Numbered from the stretch's first letter, positions 35,599 through 44,121 are shown. The stretch: DNA of 64,000 nucleotides from Myxococcales bacterium (GCA_016793325.1 JAEUKI010000035.1:1-64000); one strand, 5' to 3'. A program made the numbers and translations. Notes: generated from the sequence alone by a model not told the origin.

Positions 35599-36510
35599 TC
35601 ACCCCGCCGACAGACCTTCGATTGCCACGGCGGTGGTCCACGCTTCAGCGCCCCACCACAGCATGCGGGGCGCTGGGTGCTCGGGGCCGTTCCACGCGGA
35701 CACGCCGGGCCACAAGCCGTCTGCGCGCTGCTGACGCCATAGCGCGTCGCGCGCGCGTGCGGCGAGCCGCGAGCGCCCTTCACCGAGGTTGTTCGCGACG
35801 ACCAGCGCGTAGGCGTTGTCGAGCGCGTCGCCGAACGCGGTCTCCTCGGTCGCGAGTGTCTCGAGTCGTTCGAGCATCACGCCGCGGCCGCGTTCGAGCG
35901 CGGCGCACCCCGCGACGAGCGCGCGACTCGTCGCGTGCAGCACCGTGAGCGGTCGATCGTAGTAGAGCAGCGCAGCGGCCTCCGCCCGCGCCGCGATCAA
36001 CGCGAGCAGCCAATCGACCACCGGCTCGGCCGCGGGGTGATCGCCGAGGAGCCATAGCGCGTTGGCGTTGACGACAGCGTCGACGTCGTTCGCGCGGGAG
36101 CGGTCTCGGATCCACGTGAGAAATCGCTGGTCGTCGTCGCGCATCGCGAGGCACGCGGCGATCGCAGGCGCGGCGTCGAAGTCACGGTCGACCGCGACCA
36201 GCGCCGCCGCAGCGCACGCGGTGGTGTCGACGTCGGGGTCCACGGGGCGGCGGACCTTCGGGGTCCAAAACGGCCACGCGCCGCGCCGCGCGCCTGCTTC
36301 GACGAAGCGCGCTCCGCGCTCGAGCGCTTGTCCGAACTCGGAGCGCAGCGCGCGCAGCGACCAGAGAACCTGCGGCGTCGTGAAGTAGTTGGTGTCGGGC
36401 GCGGTGACTCCGCCCATGTCCATCCGCGAGGCGATCGTCGTCGGCCACTCGCCGTCATCGAGCTGCAGCGCGACGAGCGCCTCGACCGCCCGTCGAATTC
36501 GTGTGTCCAC
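35599..36510 (-). CDS. Class II terpene-cyclase-like (prenyltransferase/squalene-oxidase repeat) protein
   Basis: A 303-residue alpha-helical protein with features of squalene-hopene/class II diterpene cyclases. It has QW-type repeats (ALQLDDGEW near the N-terminus; QQRADGLW near the C-terminus) and a DVDTT motif at 93-97 matching the catalytic DxDTT. Full cyclases exceed 500 residues with two barrels; this is roughly one barrel, so it may be a stand-alone cyclase domain or a non-catalytic prenyl-binding protein. GTG 36510 is the chosen start; a GTG at 36519 also fits. It is convergent with the second small-protein gene, and the other isoprenoid-type gene lies at the far end of the locus. Confidence 0.72.
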   Translation of the reverse strand: MDTRIRRAVEALVALQLDDGEWPTTIASRMDMGGVTAPDTNYFTTPQVLWSLRALRSEFGQALERGARFVEAGARRGAWPFWTPKVRRPVDPDVDTTACAAAALVAVDRDFDAAPAIAACLAMRDDDQRFLTWIRDRSRANDVDAVVNANALWLLGDHPAAEPVVDWLLALIAARAEAAALLYYDRPLTVLHATSRALVAGCAALERGRGVMLERLETLATEETAFGDALDNAYALVVANNLGEGRSRLAARARDALWRQQRADGLWPGVSAWNGPEHPAPRMLWWGAEAWTTAVAIEGLSAG

Positions 36511-36559
36511 GAGGCGCACTGTAGCAGACGGGTGCGTGATCTTTCTCGCGCGTACGTGT

Positions 36560-36573
36560 GGACGCATGCGTCC
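36560..36573. promoter_or_regulatory. Candidate operator GGACG-N4-CGTCC
   Basis: GGACGCATGCGTCC, the centre of a perfect 18-bp palindrome (36558-36575). It is 50 bp upstream of the cyclase-like start and 158 bp upstream of the kinase start, in a divergent promoter region. It differs by one base from the site at 28766. Confidence 0.6.
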
Positions 36574-36730
36574 ACGAGCGGCGCGTCGATCGACGTCGCG
36601 GCGGCGCCAGAGACGCGCGTCGATCATCGATCATTTGGTGTGCTTCTTGCCCGTTCTTTGCTGGTGTAATCGACCCGCGCGAAGCCTCACGCGTCCCGTG
36701 TCGACGCGGGCGCACAGTCGGTCTCAGACG

Positions 36731-37693
36731 ATGACAACTCCACCCGCAGCACTCGAGCCCGGCGCCGTCGTGGGCGGCCGATATGCGATTCGCTCGCTCA
36801 TCGCAGAGGGCGGGATGGGCGCGGTGTGGGAGGCCGTTCAGGCGCACACGAATCGCGTCGTGGCTGTGAAGGTCCTGCACGCGCGGTGGGCCAACAACGA
36901 CGTCACGGTGCAGCGATTCATCCAAGAAGCCCGCATCGTCGCCGAGCTCGATCACCCCAACATCGCCCAGATCATCGACGGAGGAACGGACCGTCGCTAC
37001 GGCGTCTACTCAGTCTTCGAGCGGCTGTACGGCGGGTCGCTCTACGAGTGGATCGTCGAGCACGAGCGCCTGGATTTGCTGCAAATCGAGCGGTGGATCG
37101 TCCCCGTGATGCACGGCCTCACGGCGGCGCACGAGCGCGGCGTCGTGCACCGCGACGTCAAGCCCGAGAACATCTACTTGGCCCTGCAGGCCGACGGCTC
37201 GATGCACTCGAAGCTCCTCGACTTCGGGATCTCGAAGGTCGGCTCGAGCACCGCGCTCGTTCGCACGCGCACCGGCACGCTCGTGGGAACGCCCTCGTAC
37301 ATGTCTCCCGAGCAAACCATGGGCGATCGTGCGCTGGACCACCGCGCGGATCAGTGGTCGGTCGCCGTCGTGTTGTACGAGTGTCTCGCGGGGAGGCTCC
37401 CGTTCGAAGGCGGGAGCTTGCCCGAGGTCGTCGCGGGTGTGTTGCACGGGACGCCGACGCCGCTCGCGCAGGTGGACGGGAGCGTTCCCTCGGCGCTCGC
37501 AGGGGCGGTCATGCGCGCTCTCGCGAAGAATCCCGCGGATCGGTTCGCGTCGATGCGATCGTTCGCGAGCGAGGTCCACGACGCCTGTCGCGTGGCGCGC
37601 ACGACGCTCGCGCACGCGGAGACCCAGTCGCAGCCCCGGGACGCCGCGCCGCTCGCGGCCGTAATTGCTACGCCGCGCCGCCCGCGGCCGTAA
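36731..37693 (+). CDS. Soluble Ser/Thr protein kinase, C-terminus formed by tandem repeat
   Basis: A 320-residue Hanks-type kinase. The Gly loop reads IAEGGMGAVW (first Gly replaced by Ala25), Lys47 in VAVKVL, HRDVKPEN from 140 and DFG at 164-166, then GTPSYMSPEQ, so it is probably active. Unlike the other kinases here it has no transmembrane helix or sensor domain: the frame ends shortly after the kinase domain inside a 29-bp tandem array (TAA at 37691). The protein may be truncated by that array, or be naturally cytoplasmic. It is divergent from the cyclase-like gene, with an operator-like palindrome between them. Confidence 0.88.
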   Translation: MTTPPAALEPGAVVGGRYAIRSLIAEGGMGAVWEAVQAHTNRVVAVKVLHARWANNDVTVQRFIQEARIVAELDHPNIAQIIDGGTDRRYGVYSVFERLYGGSLYEWIVEHERLDLLQIERWIVPVMHGLTAAHERGVVHRDVKPENIYLALQADGSMHSKLLDFGISKVGSSTALVRTRTGTLVGTPSYMSPEQTMGDRALDHRADQWSVAVVLYECLAGRLPFEGGSLPEVVAGVLHGTPTPLAQVDGSVPSALAGAVMRALAKNPADRFASMRSFASEVHDACRVARTTLAHAETQSQPRDAAPLAAVIATPRRPRP

Positions 37694-37744
37694 TTGCTAC
37701 GCCGCGCCGCTCGCGGCCGTAATTGCTACGCCGCGCCGTTCGCG
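37641..37744. repeat. 29-bp tandem repeat, 3.6 copies
   Basis: Units start at 37641, 37670 and 37699, with a 17-base partial copy from 37728. They are identical except for one base in unit 2. Each unit carries TAA, and because 29 is not a multiple of three the three TAAs (37662, 37691, 37720) fall in three different frames, closing all forward frames. The kinase stops at the second. Copy-number change would alter the kinase C-terminus. Confidence 0.9.
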
Positions 37745-37792
37745 CACGGGTCGCTGTGAGCCTCGCGATCGGTCGCTTCCGTCCCTCGCAAC

Positions 37793-37806
37793 GGACGAGT
37801 TCATCC
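37793..37806. promoter_or_regulatory. Degenerate copy of the GGACG-N4-CGTCC motif
   Basis: GGACGAGTTCATCC has one arm mismatch relative to the six exact sites. It lies 142 bp upstream of the truncated MopE-like gene, a distance close to the exact sites ahead of the two nearest full-length MopE-like genes (154 and 167 bp). It may be a decayed operator matching the decayed gene. Confidence 0.35.
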
Positions 37807-37934
37807 GAGCGCGCTCAGGTCGGGGCTGGCGCGAGCACCAGCAAAGCTCCGGCGAATACACGATCGCTGAACACCACGGGGCGTGGCCCATCCGTTGCTC
37901 TCAGCCCTCGCGAGGGAGTCGACTCAACGAACAC

Positions 37935-38102
37935 ATGAAATCAAAACAACCTTCACTGCTCACAGGTTGTTTGGGAATCGTGGCTGTCGCGTGCACCGCG
38001 CCGCAGCCCGCGCCAACGGACGTCGCGATCATCGACGCGCGCGAGGCCGCGACCGCTGGGGCGTGGAGCGGGAGCGTCGCGCAGTGCACGTACGTCCGGT
38101 GA
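37935..38102 (+). pseudogene. Truncated MopE-like lipoprotein (N-terminus only)
   Basis: A 55-codon frame starting MKSKQPSLLTGCLGIVAVACTAPQ. It closely matches the N-terminus of the 41.8-kb MopE-like lipoprotein (MKSKHLSFVSGSFGLLAVACTSPQ), including lipobox AVAC and the following P-x-P-x-D and DAREA-T segments. Just before the conserved metal-binding block the similarity ends and the frame closes at 38102. It looks like the remnant of a deletion or failed recombination, though a short secreted lipopeptide cannot be excluded. Confidence 0.6.
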
Positions 38103-38176
38103 TCGCCGTTCGAAACCCACGCGCCACGAGCCGCGCGACGACGCGATGCTGCACCCCGCGGATCGACGAGAGATCG

Positions 38177-38686
38177 ATGAAGAAAGCAACACAGCAAGCC
38201 CACTTGCGCAGGCAGCGCTTCTCCGTCGTGATGCTGGTGACGATCGGCGCGCTCTCGCTCGCGTGTGCGATGCAGCGGACCGGAGCGGCTTCGTACATCC
38301 GTCGTTCGCCGACGATCGTCGGCGTCGAGCGAGTCGCGTTCTCGGGGACGATCGGCGCGATTCGATCCCGAAGCGCCGTTCCCTCCCGTTGGAACAGCCG
38401 GGGAGAAGACCACTGGACCGTGCGCGCGAGCGAACCGCACGACGCGTTGGTTCGACTCAGCGTGCGCGACGGCGCGCTCGTGATCCGATGGCAACACGCG
38501 GACGACGTGCCCGACGAAGTCCGCACGCAACTTCATCGCTTCGTCCGAGCGGTGATCGTCGTTGCCGCCGCGCAGCAGGCCGTAGCCACGACGGCACCAC
38601 CACCCGAACCGCCTGTCCCGGTCGTCCCTGCGCAAGCACCGCAGACGACCAACACCGATCGATCGAGAAGGAGAAGTCCACAATGA
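38177..38686 (+). CDS. Putative lipoprotein, first gene of a three-gene operon
   Basis: A 169-residue protein with signal VVMLVTIGALSLAC (Cys at about residue 25). The mature part includes WNSRGEDHWTVRASEPHDALVRLSVRDGALVIRW, probably a beta domain, then a Pro-rich tail (PPPEPPVPVVPAQAP). No known family. The stop overlaps the next ATG (ATGA), and that gene overlaps the third the same way, so the three are translationally coupled. Small size and tight coupling suggest subunits of one envelope structure. It is preceded by the truncated MopE-like remnant. Confidence 0.6.
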   Translation: MKKATQQAHLRRQRFSVVMLVTIGALSLACAMQRTGAASYIRRSPTIVGVERVAFSGTIGAIRSRSAVPSRWNSRGEDHWTVRASEPHDALVRLSVRDGALVIRWQHADDVPDEVRTQLHRFVRAVIVVAAAQQAVATTAPPPEPPVPVVPAQAPQTTNTDRSRRRSPQ

Positions 38687-38922
38687 ATGTTCGTATCGTC
38701 GCGATGCTCTGCGTCGTCGCAGTTGGCTCGAACGCCTGCGCCACGCCCACCTCTGCGTTCTCGGGCATGGTCGCCTCGGACGAGCGGCGCATCTGGGTCA
38801 TTCGAACACGCGAGCTCAACCAAGAGGTGTTTCGCTGCGCGGACATCGCCGAAGCGGGAGGCGCTCCGCAGCCGGTGTGCATTCGCGCCGCCCTCGGAGC
38901 CGCGACAGGAACGGCCCCATGA
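38683..38922 (+). CDS. Small putative lipoprotein, second gene of the operon
   Basis: A 79-residue protein with signal VAMLCVVAVGSNAC (lipobox-like SNAC), followed by a short soluble part with two further Cys (RCADIAEAGGAPQPVC) likely to pair. GGAG lies eleven bases upstream of the ATG, which itself overlaps the preceding stop. Its own stop overlaps the next start (ATGA). No family recognised. The double overlap argues it is real despite its size. Confidence 0.6.
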   Translation: MNVRIVAMLCVVAVGSNACATPTSAFSGMVASDERRIWVIRTRELNQEVFRCADIAEAGGAPQPVCIRAALGAATGTAP

Positions 38923-39482
38923 TCCGCGCGGTTGTCATCGCCTTCTCGGGAGTCTCGCTCTGCGCGAGCGCCGCGCACGCGCAGAGCACGGAAGCGCCCG
39001 CACCATCTTCGACGGCGACCGCTCCGAGCGCGACGACTTCGCAAGGCGTACGAATGCGAATCGTCTACGCCAACGAAGGCGCCCTCGACGTCAGCACGCG
39101 GGACGGACGCATGGGCCCCGGCCTCTTCATCGCGGGGACCGTGCTCGGCGGAGTGGCGTACGTCGCAGGCGTGACGCTCAGCTTCATTTCCTTGGGAGGG
39201 GCTGGCGCGGTGGGGCTCGTTCCCGTCCTTGGTCCAGTGATCAGCGACAGCATCGGCTTGGGCCGTTGCAGCAGCTGCGGCGGCTACTTCGCGCTGAACA
39301 CACTGCCGACGTTGCTGCTCTGGAGCGCGGCGATCCCGATGATCGTTGTCGGCGCGAGGCACTTTACACAGCGTCCGCGGCCCGAGTTCGACGGGGGCCA
39401 GCTCGTTCGGACAACCGTGACGCGACCCCGTTGGGCACTGTCTCCGACGCCCAGCGGAGTGCTCTTCTCGACGAGCTTCTGA
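38919..39482 (+). CDS. Predicted envelope membrane protein, third gene of the operon
   Basis: A 187-residue protein with a signal peptide (VVIAFSGVSLCASAAHAQ). An Ala/Ser/Thr-rich linker leads to two hydrophobic segments (LFIAGTVLGGVAYVAGVTLSFISL and LPTLLLWSAAIPMIVVGA) separated by a loop with paired Cys (GRCSSCGGYF), and a soluble tail follows. Similar two-helix proteins with a short VRxRIVY-type strand occur at 44.1 kb, which may be related. It is coupled to the preceding gene by a 4-bp overlap. Function unknown; probably an inner-membrane component. Confidence 0.6.
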   Translation: MIRAVVIAFSGVSLCASAAHAQSTEAPAPSSTATAPSATTSQGVRMRIVYANEGALDVSTRDGRMGPGLFIAGTVLGGVAYVAGVTLSFISLGGAGAVGLVPVLGPVISDSIGLGRCSSCGGYFALNTLPTLLLWSAAIPMIVVGARHFTQRPRPEFDGGQLVRTTVTRPRWALSPTPSGVLFSTSF

Positions 39483-39501
39483 ACCCACCGCCGAACGCGT
39501 A

Positions 39502-39515
39502 GGACGGAGCCGTCC
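39502..39515. promoter_or_regulatory. Candidate operator GGACG-N4-CGTCC
   Basis: GGACGGAGCCGTCC lies 167 bp upstream of the MopE-like gene that starts at 39669 and 20 bp after the stop of the preceding operon. Its position could also allow a hairpin that terminates that operon, but the sharing of the exact arms with five other sites favours a protein-binding site. Confidence 0.5.
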
Positions 39516-39668
39516 ACCGAGTGACCAACTGCGCGCTCGTCGTCGAGAGAAGTTCGATCGATTCCGCGAGCTTGCGATGCGCGGACGACCCGGCGCTCTG
39601 GGCCTGGGCGTTGCACGCGCGAGCCGCGTCCCGACTCGGGTCGAGAGGGCTCCTGCGAGAAGCGAACG

Positions 39669-41666
39669 ATGAAGCATCGAGAGGCTGTTCGGCGCGCGAG
39701 CGCGATGGTCGTTGTGTTGTGTGCGGCGTGTACATCGCCCGCGGTTCCACCGTCGGACGCGCGCGATCTGCGTGATGGAATGGACGCGATCGAACCGCCG
39801 CCCGACGTGGCGATGGCCGACCAGGGGACGTGCGTGGACATGGACAACGACGGACACCCGTCGGCCGCGTGCGGAGGCGACGACTGCGACGACAACAATC
39901 CCAGGAGAAATCCAAGCGCGCGCGAGGTCTGCGACGCCGTGGGCGCCGACGAAGACTGCAACCCCTGCACGGTCGGAGAGGTGCTGCCCAACAACACGGG
40001 CGGCGACGGCGATCGGGACGAGGACGGATTTCCGAGCAGGGCTTGCTTCAATCGACTCGATCCGGGGGCGACGCCGATGTGCGCAGGCGAAGTGCGACCG
40101 GCCGACGGAGGCAGCGACGGAGGAACGTTCGCGCGCATCACGGTCTCGAGCACCGAGACGCGCGGGACCGACTGCGACGACGGATCACGCAGCCGCAGCC
40201 CCGCGATGAGCGAGGTGTGCGACGCGGCCATGCTCGACGAAAACTGCAACGGCGCGTCGAACGAGCGGTGCGCGTGCGTCACGGGCCAAGCCGTCGCGTG
40301 CACGGGAACCCGCGGAGAGTGCGCCCGAGGCATGCAGGACTGCATCGACGGGCAGCTCTCGATGTGCTCGATCGCCGCCGTCGACGAGACGTGCGACATG
40401 CGCGACAACGACTGCGACGGAGAGACCGACGAAGGGCTTCGCGTCGCGTGCTACCGAGACACAGACAGCGACGGCTACTCGCCCGTGGGGACGCTCGTGA
40501 GCCAAGAGTGCGGCGTCTTGCAGCCCGACGGCTCGCGCACGTGCCCGGGGGGATACACGTCGCGCGCGCCCACGGCGGGTCAGATCGACTGCAACGACAC
40601 CAACGCGCTGCAGAGCCCGAGGCTCGCGGAGGTTCCGTGCAACGGGCTCGACGACGACTGCAACGCAGGCACGAGCGACACGAGCTGCGCTGGAGGGATG
40701 AGCTGCACCGCGGGCGGATGCCAGTGCCCCTCGGGGCAAGTGCTCTGCGCTGGGCGCTGTCAGGCCGTCGGCGTCGCGTGCACGATCGGAACGGGATTCT
40801 GCGCCAATACCGCGGGAAGAACCGCGTGCACGACGACGGGTGGCGTTCAGTCCGTGACGTGCACGGGCTCGCCGCTGACGGCGCCGCGTTGGTATCCCGA
40901 CTGCGACGGGGACTCGCACGGAGACCCGAGCGCGACGCCGAGCGCCTCGTGCACGACGCCCACGTATTCATGTGGCCCAGCAGGGACGCGCCCGATGGTC
41001 CAGACCATGACCGACTGCGTCGGCGGCGACCGCGATCCGACGAGCTACACCGGCGCGCCCGAGCGCTGCGACGCGATCGACAACAACTGCAACGGGCGCG
41101 CGGACGAGACGTTCTTCTGCGCCGCGGGCACGGCGCGCATGGAGAACGTCGTGTTCGCGGGCACCTCGCAAATGTGCGCTCGCGCGTGCAACGCGGCGTG
41201 CAGCGGGCACAGCGGCGCGTGCTTCGTCGCTGGCCCGCTCGACTGGATCGTCGACGCGGTGGGCTTCTTCTTCCTCGCGCCGGGCACGACGTTCGGCGGC
41301 GACGGCTCGGCGACGTTCTCCGGGGTCTACAACGATCCGCGGCCGTTTCTGACGGACACCGCGACGCGGAATTTCAGCTTGGGCACGCGGTACACGGTCA
41401 CGCTCGAGTACGCGATGAACGCGCCCACCGGCTCGACCGCGACGTTCTCTGCGCGAAACGGCGCGATGGTCCTCGGCTCCGTCGCGATGCCGAGCACCAG
41501 CGGCGCGCGCCGAACGGTGAGCACGTCGTTCGCCTTGGCCGGGATGGGAACGAGCATCAGCACGATCATCGCGCAGGTCGATCTGCAGATGGGCGGCACG
41601 TACAGCCCGCTCACGATCTACCGCGTCACGTTTCTGCACGCCCCAGCGGACCCGTACGCGTTTTGA
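39669..41666 (+). CDS. MopE-like metal-binding lipoprotein A
   Basis: A 665-residue lipoprotein (VVVLCAAC, Cys21). The conserved N-terminal block VDMDNDGHPSAACGGDDCDD (about 56-75) is followed by NNPRRNPSAREVCD and repeated MopE/PF11617 units such as CDMRDNDCDGETDEG, CNGLDDDCNAGTSD and CDAIDNNCNGRADE, spaced by Cys-rich loops. The Asp/Asn/Cys loops are expected to bind calcium or similar cations; MopE itself is a copper-binding surface protein. The C-terminal 170 residues form a distinct beta-rich domain (VDAVGFFFLAPGTTFGGDGSATF). It is probably displayed on the cell surface. First of four such genes spread over 12 kb. Confidence 0.88.
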   Translation: MKHREAVRRASAMVVVLCAACTSPAVPPSDARDLRDGMDAIEPPPDVAMADQGTCVDMDNDGHPSAACGGDDCDDNNPRRNPSAREVCDAVGADEDCNPCTVGEVLPNNTGGDGDRDEDGFPSRACFNRLDPGATPMCAGEVRPADGGSDGGTFARITVSSTETRGTDCDDGSRSRSPAMSEVCDAAMLDENCNGASNERCACVTGQAVACTGTRGECARGMQDCIDGQLSMCSIAAVDETCDMRDNDCDGETDEGLRVACYRDTDSDGYSPVGTLVSQECGVLQPDGSRTCPGGYTSRAPTAGQIDCNDTNALQSPRLAEVPCNGLDDDCNAGTSDTSCAGGMSCTAGGCQCPSGQVLCAGRCQAVGVACTIGTGFCANTAGRTACTTTGGVQSVTCTGSPLTAPRWYPDCDGDSHGDPSATPSASCTTPTYSCGPAGTRPMVQTMTDCVGGDRDPTSYTGAPERCDAIDNNCNGRADETFFCAAGTARMENVVFAGTSQMCARACNAACSGHSGACFVAGPLDWIVDAVGFFFLAPGTTFGGDGSATFSGVYNDPRPFLTDTATRNFSLGTRYTVTLEYAMNAPTGSTATFSARNGAMVLGSVAMPSTSGARRTVSTSFALAGMGTSISTIIAQVDLQMGGTYSPLTIYRVTFLHAPADPYAF

Positions 41667-41677
41667 GGACGCTCGCA

Positions 41678-41691
41678 GGACGCCTCCGTCC
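41678..41691. promoter_or_regulatory. Candidate operator GGACG-N4-CGTCC
   Basis: GGACGCCTCCGTCC, 12 bp after the stop of MopE-like gene A and 154 bp upstream of MopE-like gene B. The distance to the start is close to that of the 39502 site (167 bp), which supports a regulatory rather than terminator role. Confidence 0.5.
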
Positions 41692-41831
41692 TCCATCGCG
41701 GACGGTTGCGACCGTCGGCGTCGAGGGCTCGCGCGCGATCGCCCAGCGAGAGCGCAGCTCCTACGAGAGGCCATCGCGGCCCGCGCCTTGCGTGCGGTTC
41801 GCGCTTCGTCTCGCGTGGAGTGGAGAAGCCC

Positions 41832-43946
41832 ATGAAATCAAAACACCTGTCTTTTGTAAGCGGATCGTTCGGTCTATTGGCCGTCGCGTGCACGTCGCCT
41901 CAACCCGTGCCGGCCGACTCGGGGCTCTCGGACGCGCGAGAAGCGTCGACGGTCCTGGACGTCGCGGTCGACGACGTGGGCGTCTGCGCGGACATGGACA
42001 ACGATGGACACCCGTCGGCCGCGTGCGGAGGCGATGACTGCGACGACAACAATCCCAGGAGAAATCCAAGTGCGCGCGAGATCTGCGACACCGCGGGCGT
42101 CGACGAAGACTGCAACCCCTGCACGCTCGGCGAGGTGCTCCCCACCGGACGCGGAGGGGACAGCGATCGAGACGAGGACGGGTTTCCGAGTCGATCGTGC
42201 TTCAACGTTCGCTCGGGGACGAGCGCGCCGATGTGCCCTGGAGTCGAGATCAACCCGAGCACCGACGCGGGCAGCGACGGCGGCGCGACGACCGTTCCGC
42301 GCGTGACGGTGACGGACATGGAGGTCCGCGGGACCGACTGCGACGACAGCACCGTGCTGCGAAACCCCGCGGCCAACGAGGTCTGCGACAGCATGCTCGT
42401 CGACGAAAACTGCAACGGATCGAACAATGAGGGCTGCGAGTGCCCCACGCGCGAGCGCCCCGAAATCAGCCGCGTGTGCGCGGACGCCATGGGATCGCGC
42501 GCGCTCGGAGCGTGCGCCGCGGGCATGCAAGACTGCATCGGCGGGCGCTGGGGCATGTGTTCGATCAGCCCGACGACGGAGGTGTGCGACAACATCGACA
42601 ACGACTGCGATGGGGTCGTCGACAACATGCTCCGCACAGCGTGCTTTCGCGACGGTGACGGCGACGGCTTCGCGCTCGCAGGAGCGATCGCGACGCAAGA
42701 GTGCGGCATTCGCGCGATGGACGGGTCGCTCCTCTGCCCCGCAGGGTTTACAGCGACCGCGCCCACGACGACCGCGACGAGCGACTGCGACGACATGAAC
42801 AGCGCGCGCTCTCCGAGGGCGATGGAGACTCCCTGCAACGGCCTCGACGATGACTGCAATCCCGCGACGAGCGACTCGATGTGTCCAATTGCAGGACAAA
42901 CGTGCGCGACTGGCGGCTGTCGTTGCCCGAGCGGACAGCTGCTGTGCGGGTCCACGTGCCGTACGCCTCCGGGTCCGAGCTGCACGGCTGGCGCCGGTGT
43001 CTGCGCGCAGACAGGCGTGTACATCTGCACCGCCGCGGGAACGCTGGGCTGCAGCGTGACGGGGCTGAGCCCGATCGGGCGAACCGAAGTCCCGTGCAAC
43101 GCGGCCGACGACAACTGCAATGGCGCGACAGACGAGGCTGCTTGTCCAGGCGGGCAGATTTGCAACAGCGCGTTGCGCCGTTGCGAGTGCCCCGGCGGCC
43201 AGGTGTTTTGCGGCGGAAGGTGTCAGGTCCCGCCCACCTGCACCGTGGGCACGGGTCCCTGCTCGCGCAGCGGCTCGCAGGTGTGCAACGCCGCGGGAAC
43301 AGCGTTCGAATGCAGAGTGACCGCTGGCTCGCCAGGCCCCGAGAGCTGCAACGGTGTTGATGACAACTGCAACGGGGTCGTCGATGACGGCTTCAGCTGT
43401 CGCCTCGGTCAAACGTGGTCGACGGCAGAGTGCTTCAACAGCGGGACCCGCAACGTCGGCTGCACGCGCACGTGCGGCGGCGCTTCGTGCACGTACGGGC
43501 AATGCAACTTCTCGGGTTCGCTGAGCGCCGGGTACAACGGGGTGAACTTCACGTCGCTCTACAGCTCGAGCAACGACGGCAGTAACAACTCTCGAATCTG
43601 CGGCATCTTTCCTTGCCTGGGCTGCGGCGAACGCCCGGTTGTTTGGCGCGGATTCGGAACGTTCTTCTCTGCAGGAAGGTACCGGCTCAACTTCTCGTAC
43701 AGGCTCGACAGCGCGGACCTAGCCGTCATCGTCTCGTCCGATCCGAACGCGAACATCGGAACGGGCTTCGCGAGTACGCCGCCGATGAATCCGCCGAACT
43801 GGCAGACGCAAAATCTCGACTTCACGGTTCCTGCGTCTTGCACGCGCGTGTGGGTCGTTGTTCGCGCGCGCAGCAACAGCAATGCGTTCGCTTGTCAGCT
43901 TTGGGGCGGCGGCAGCATCACGAAGCTCGACAGCTGGTTCAACTGA
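41832..43946 (+). CDS. MopE-like metal-binding lipoprotein B
   Basis: A 704-residue lipoprotein (GLLAVAC, Cys at about 20). It shares the block DMDNDGHPSAACGGDDCDD and NNPRRNPSAREICD with A, nearly identical at the DNA level. Metal-binding units follow: CDNIDNDCDGVVDN, CNGLDDDCNPATSD, CNAADDNCNGATDE and CNGVDDNCNGVVDDG, plus repeated CPxGQxxCGGxC Cys modules. The C-terminal domain (about 140 residues, NFSYRLDSADLAVIVSSD and FTVPASCTRVWVVVRA) is a beta domain unlike that of A. Its first 40 residues match the truncated gene at 37.9 kb. An exported, probably surface protein. Confidence 0.88.
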   Translation: MKSKHLSFVSGSFGLLAVACTSPQPVPADSGLSDAREASTVLDVAVDDVGVCADMDNDGHPSAACGGDDCDDNNPRRNPSAREICDTAGVDEDCNPCTLGEVLPTGRGGDSDRDEDGFPSRSCFNVRSGTSAPMCPGVEINPSTDAGSDGGATTVPRVTVTDMEVRGTDCDDSTVLRNPAANEVCDSMLVDENCNGSNNEGCECPTRERPEISRVCADAMGSRALGACAAGMQDCIGGRWGMCSISPTTEVCDNIDNDCDGVVDNMLRTACFRDGDGDGFALAGAIATQECGIRAMDGSLLCPAGFTATAPTTTATSDCDDMNSARSPRAMETPCNGLDDDCNPATSDSMCPIAGQTCATGGCRCPSGQLLCGSTCRTPPGPSCTAGAGVCAQTGVYICTAAGTLGCSVTGLSPIGRTEVPCNAADDNCNGATDEAACPGGQICNSALRRCECPGGQVFCGGRCQVPPTCTVGTGPCSRSGSQVCNAAGTAFECRVTAGSPGPESCNGVDDNCNGVVDDGFSCRLGQTWSTAECFNSGTRNVGCTRTCGGASCTYGQCNFSGSLSAGYNGVNFTSLYSSSNDGSNNSRICGIFPCLGCGERPVVWRGFGTFFSAGRYRLNFSYRLDSADLAVIVSSDPNANIGTGFASTPPMNPPNWQTQNLDFTVPASCTRVWVVVRARSNSNAFACQLWGGGSITKLDSWFN

Positions 43947-44121
43947 GCGACCGCTGGACGGATCGGGCTGCCGTTGGGGGGGATGCTCGGTCAAAACCGT
44001 CCATCGACTCGAAGCGCTCGACGCGATCGCGAGTTTCGCAAGCAAAAACACGGTCGGCACGACCGTTGCGATCGCCCCCTCCAGCGCCGCGCTCCTTCGC
44101 GCGGCGGGAGGAATCGTGCCC

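Noticed and set aside
37641..37744. CRISPR array
   Set aside because: Repeats are directly adjacent with no spacers, only 3.6 copies, and no cas genes nearby.
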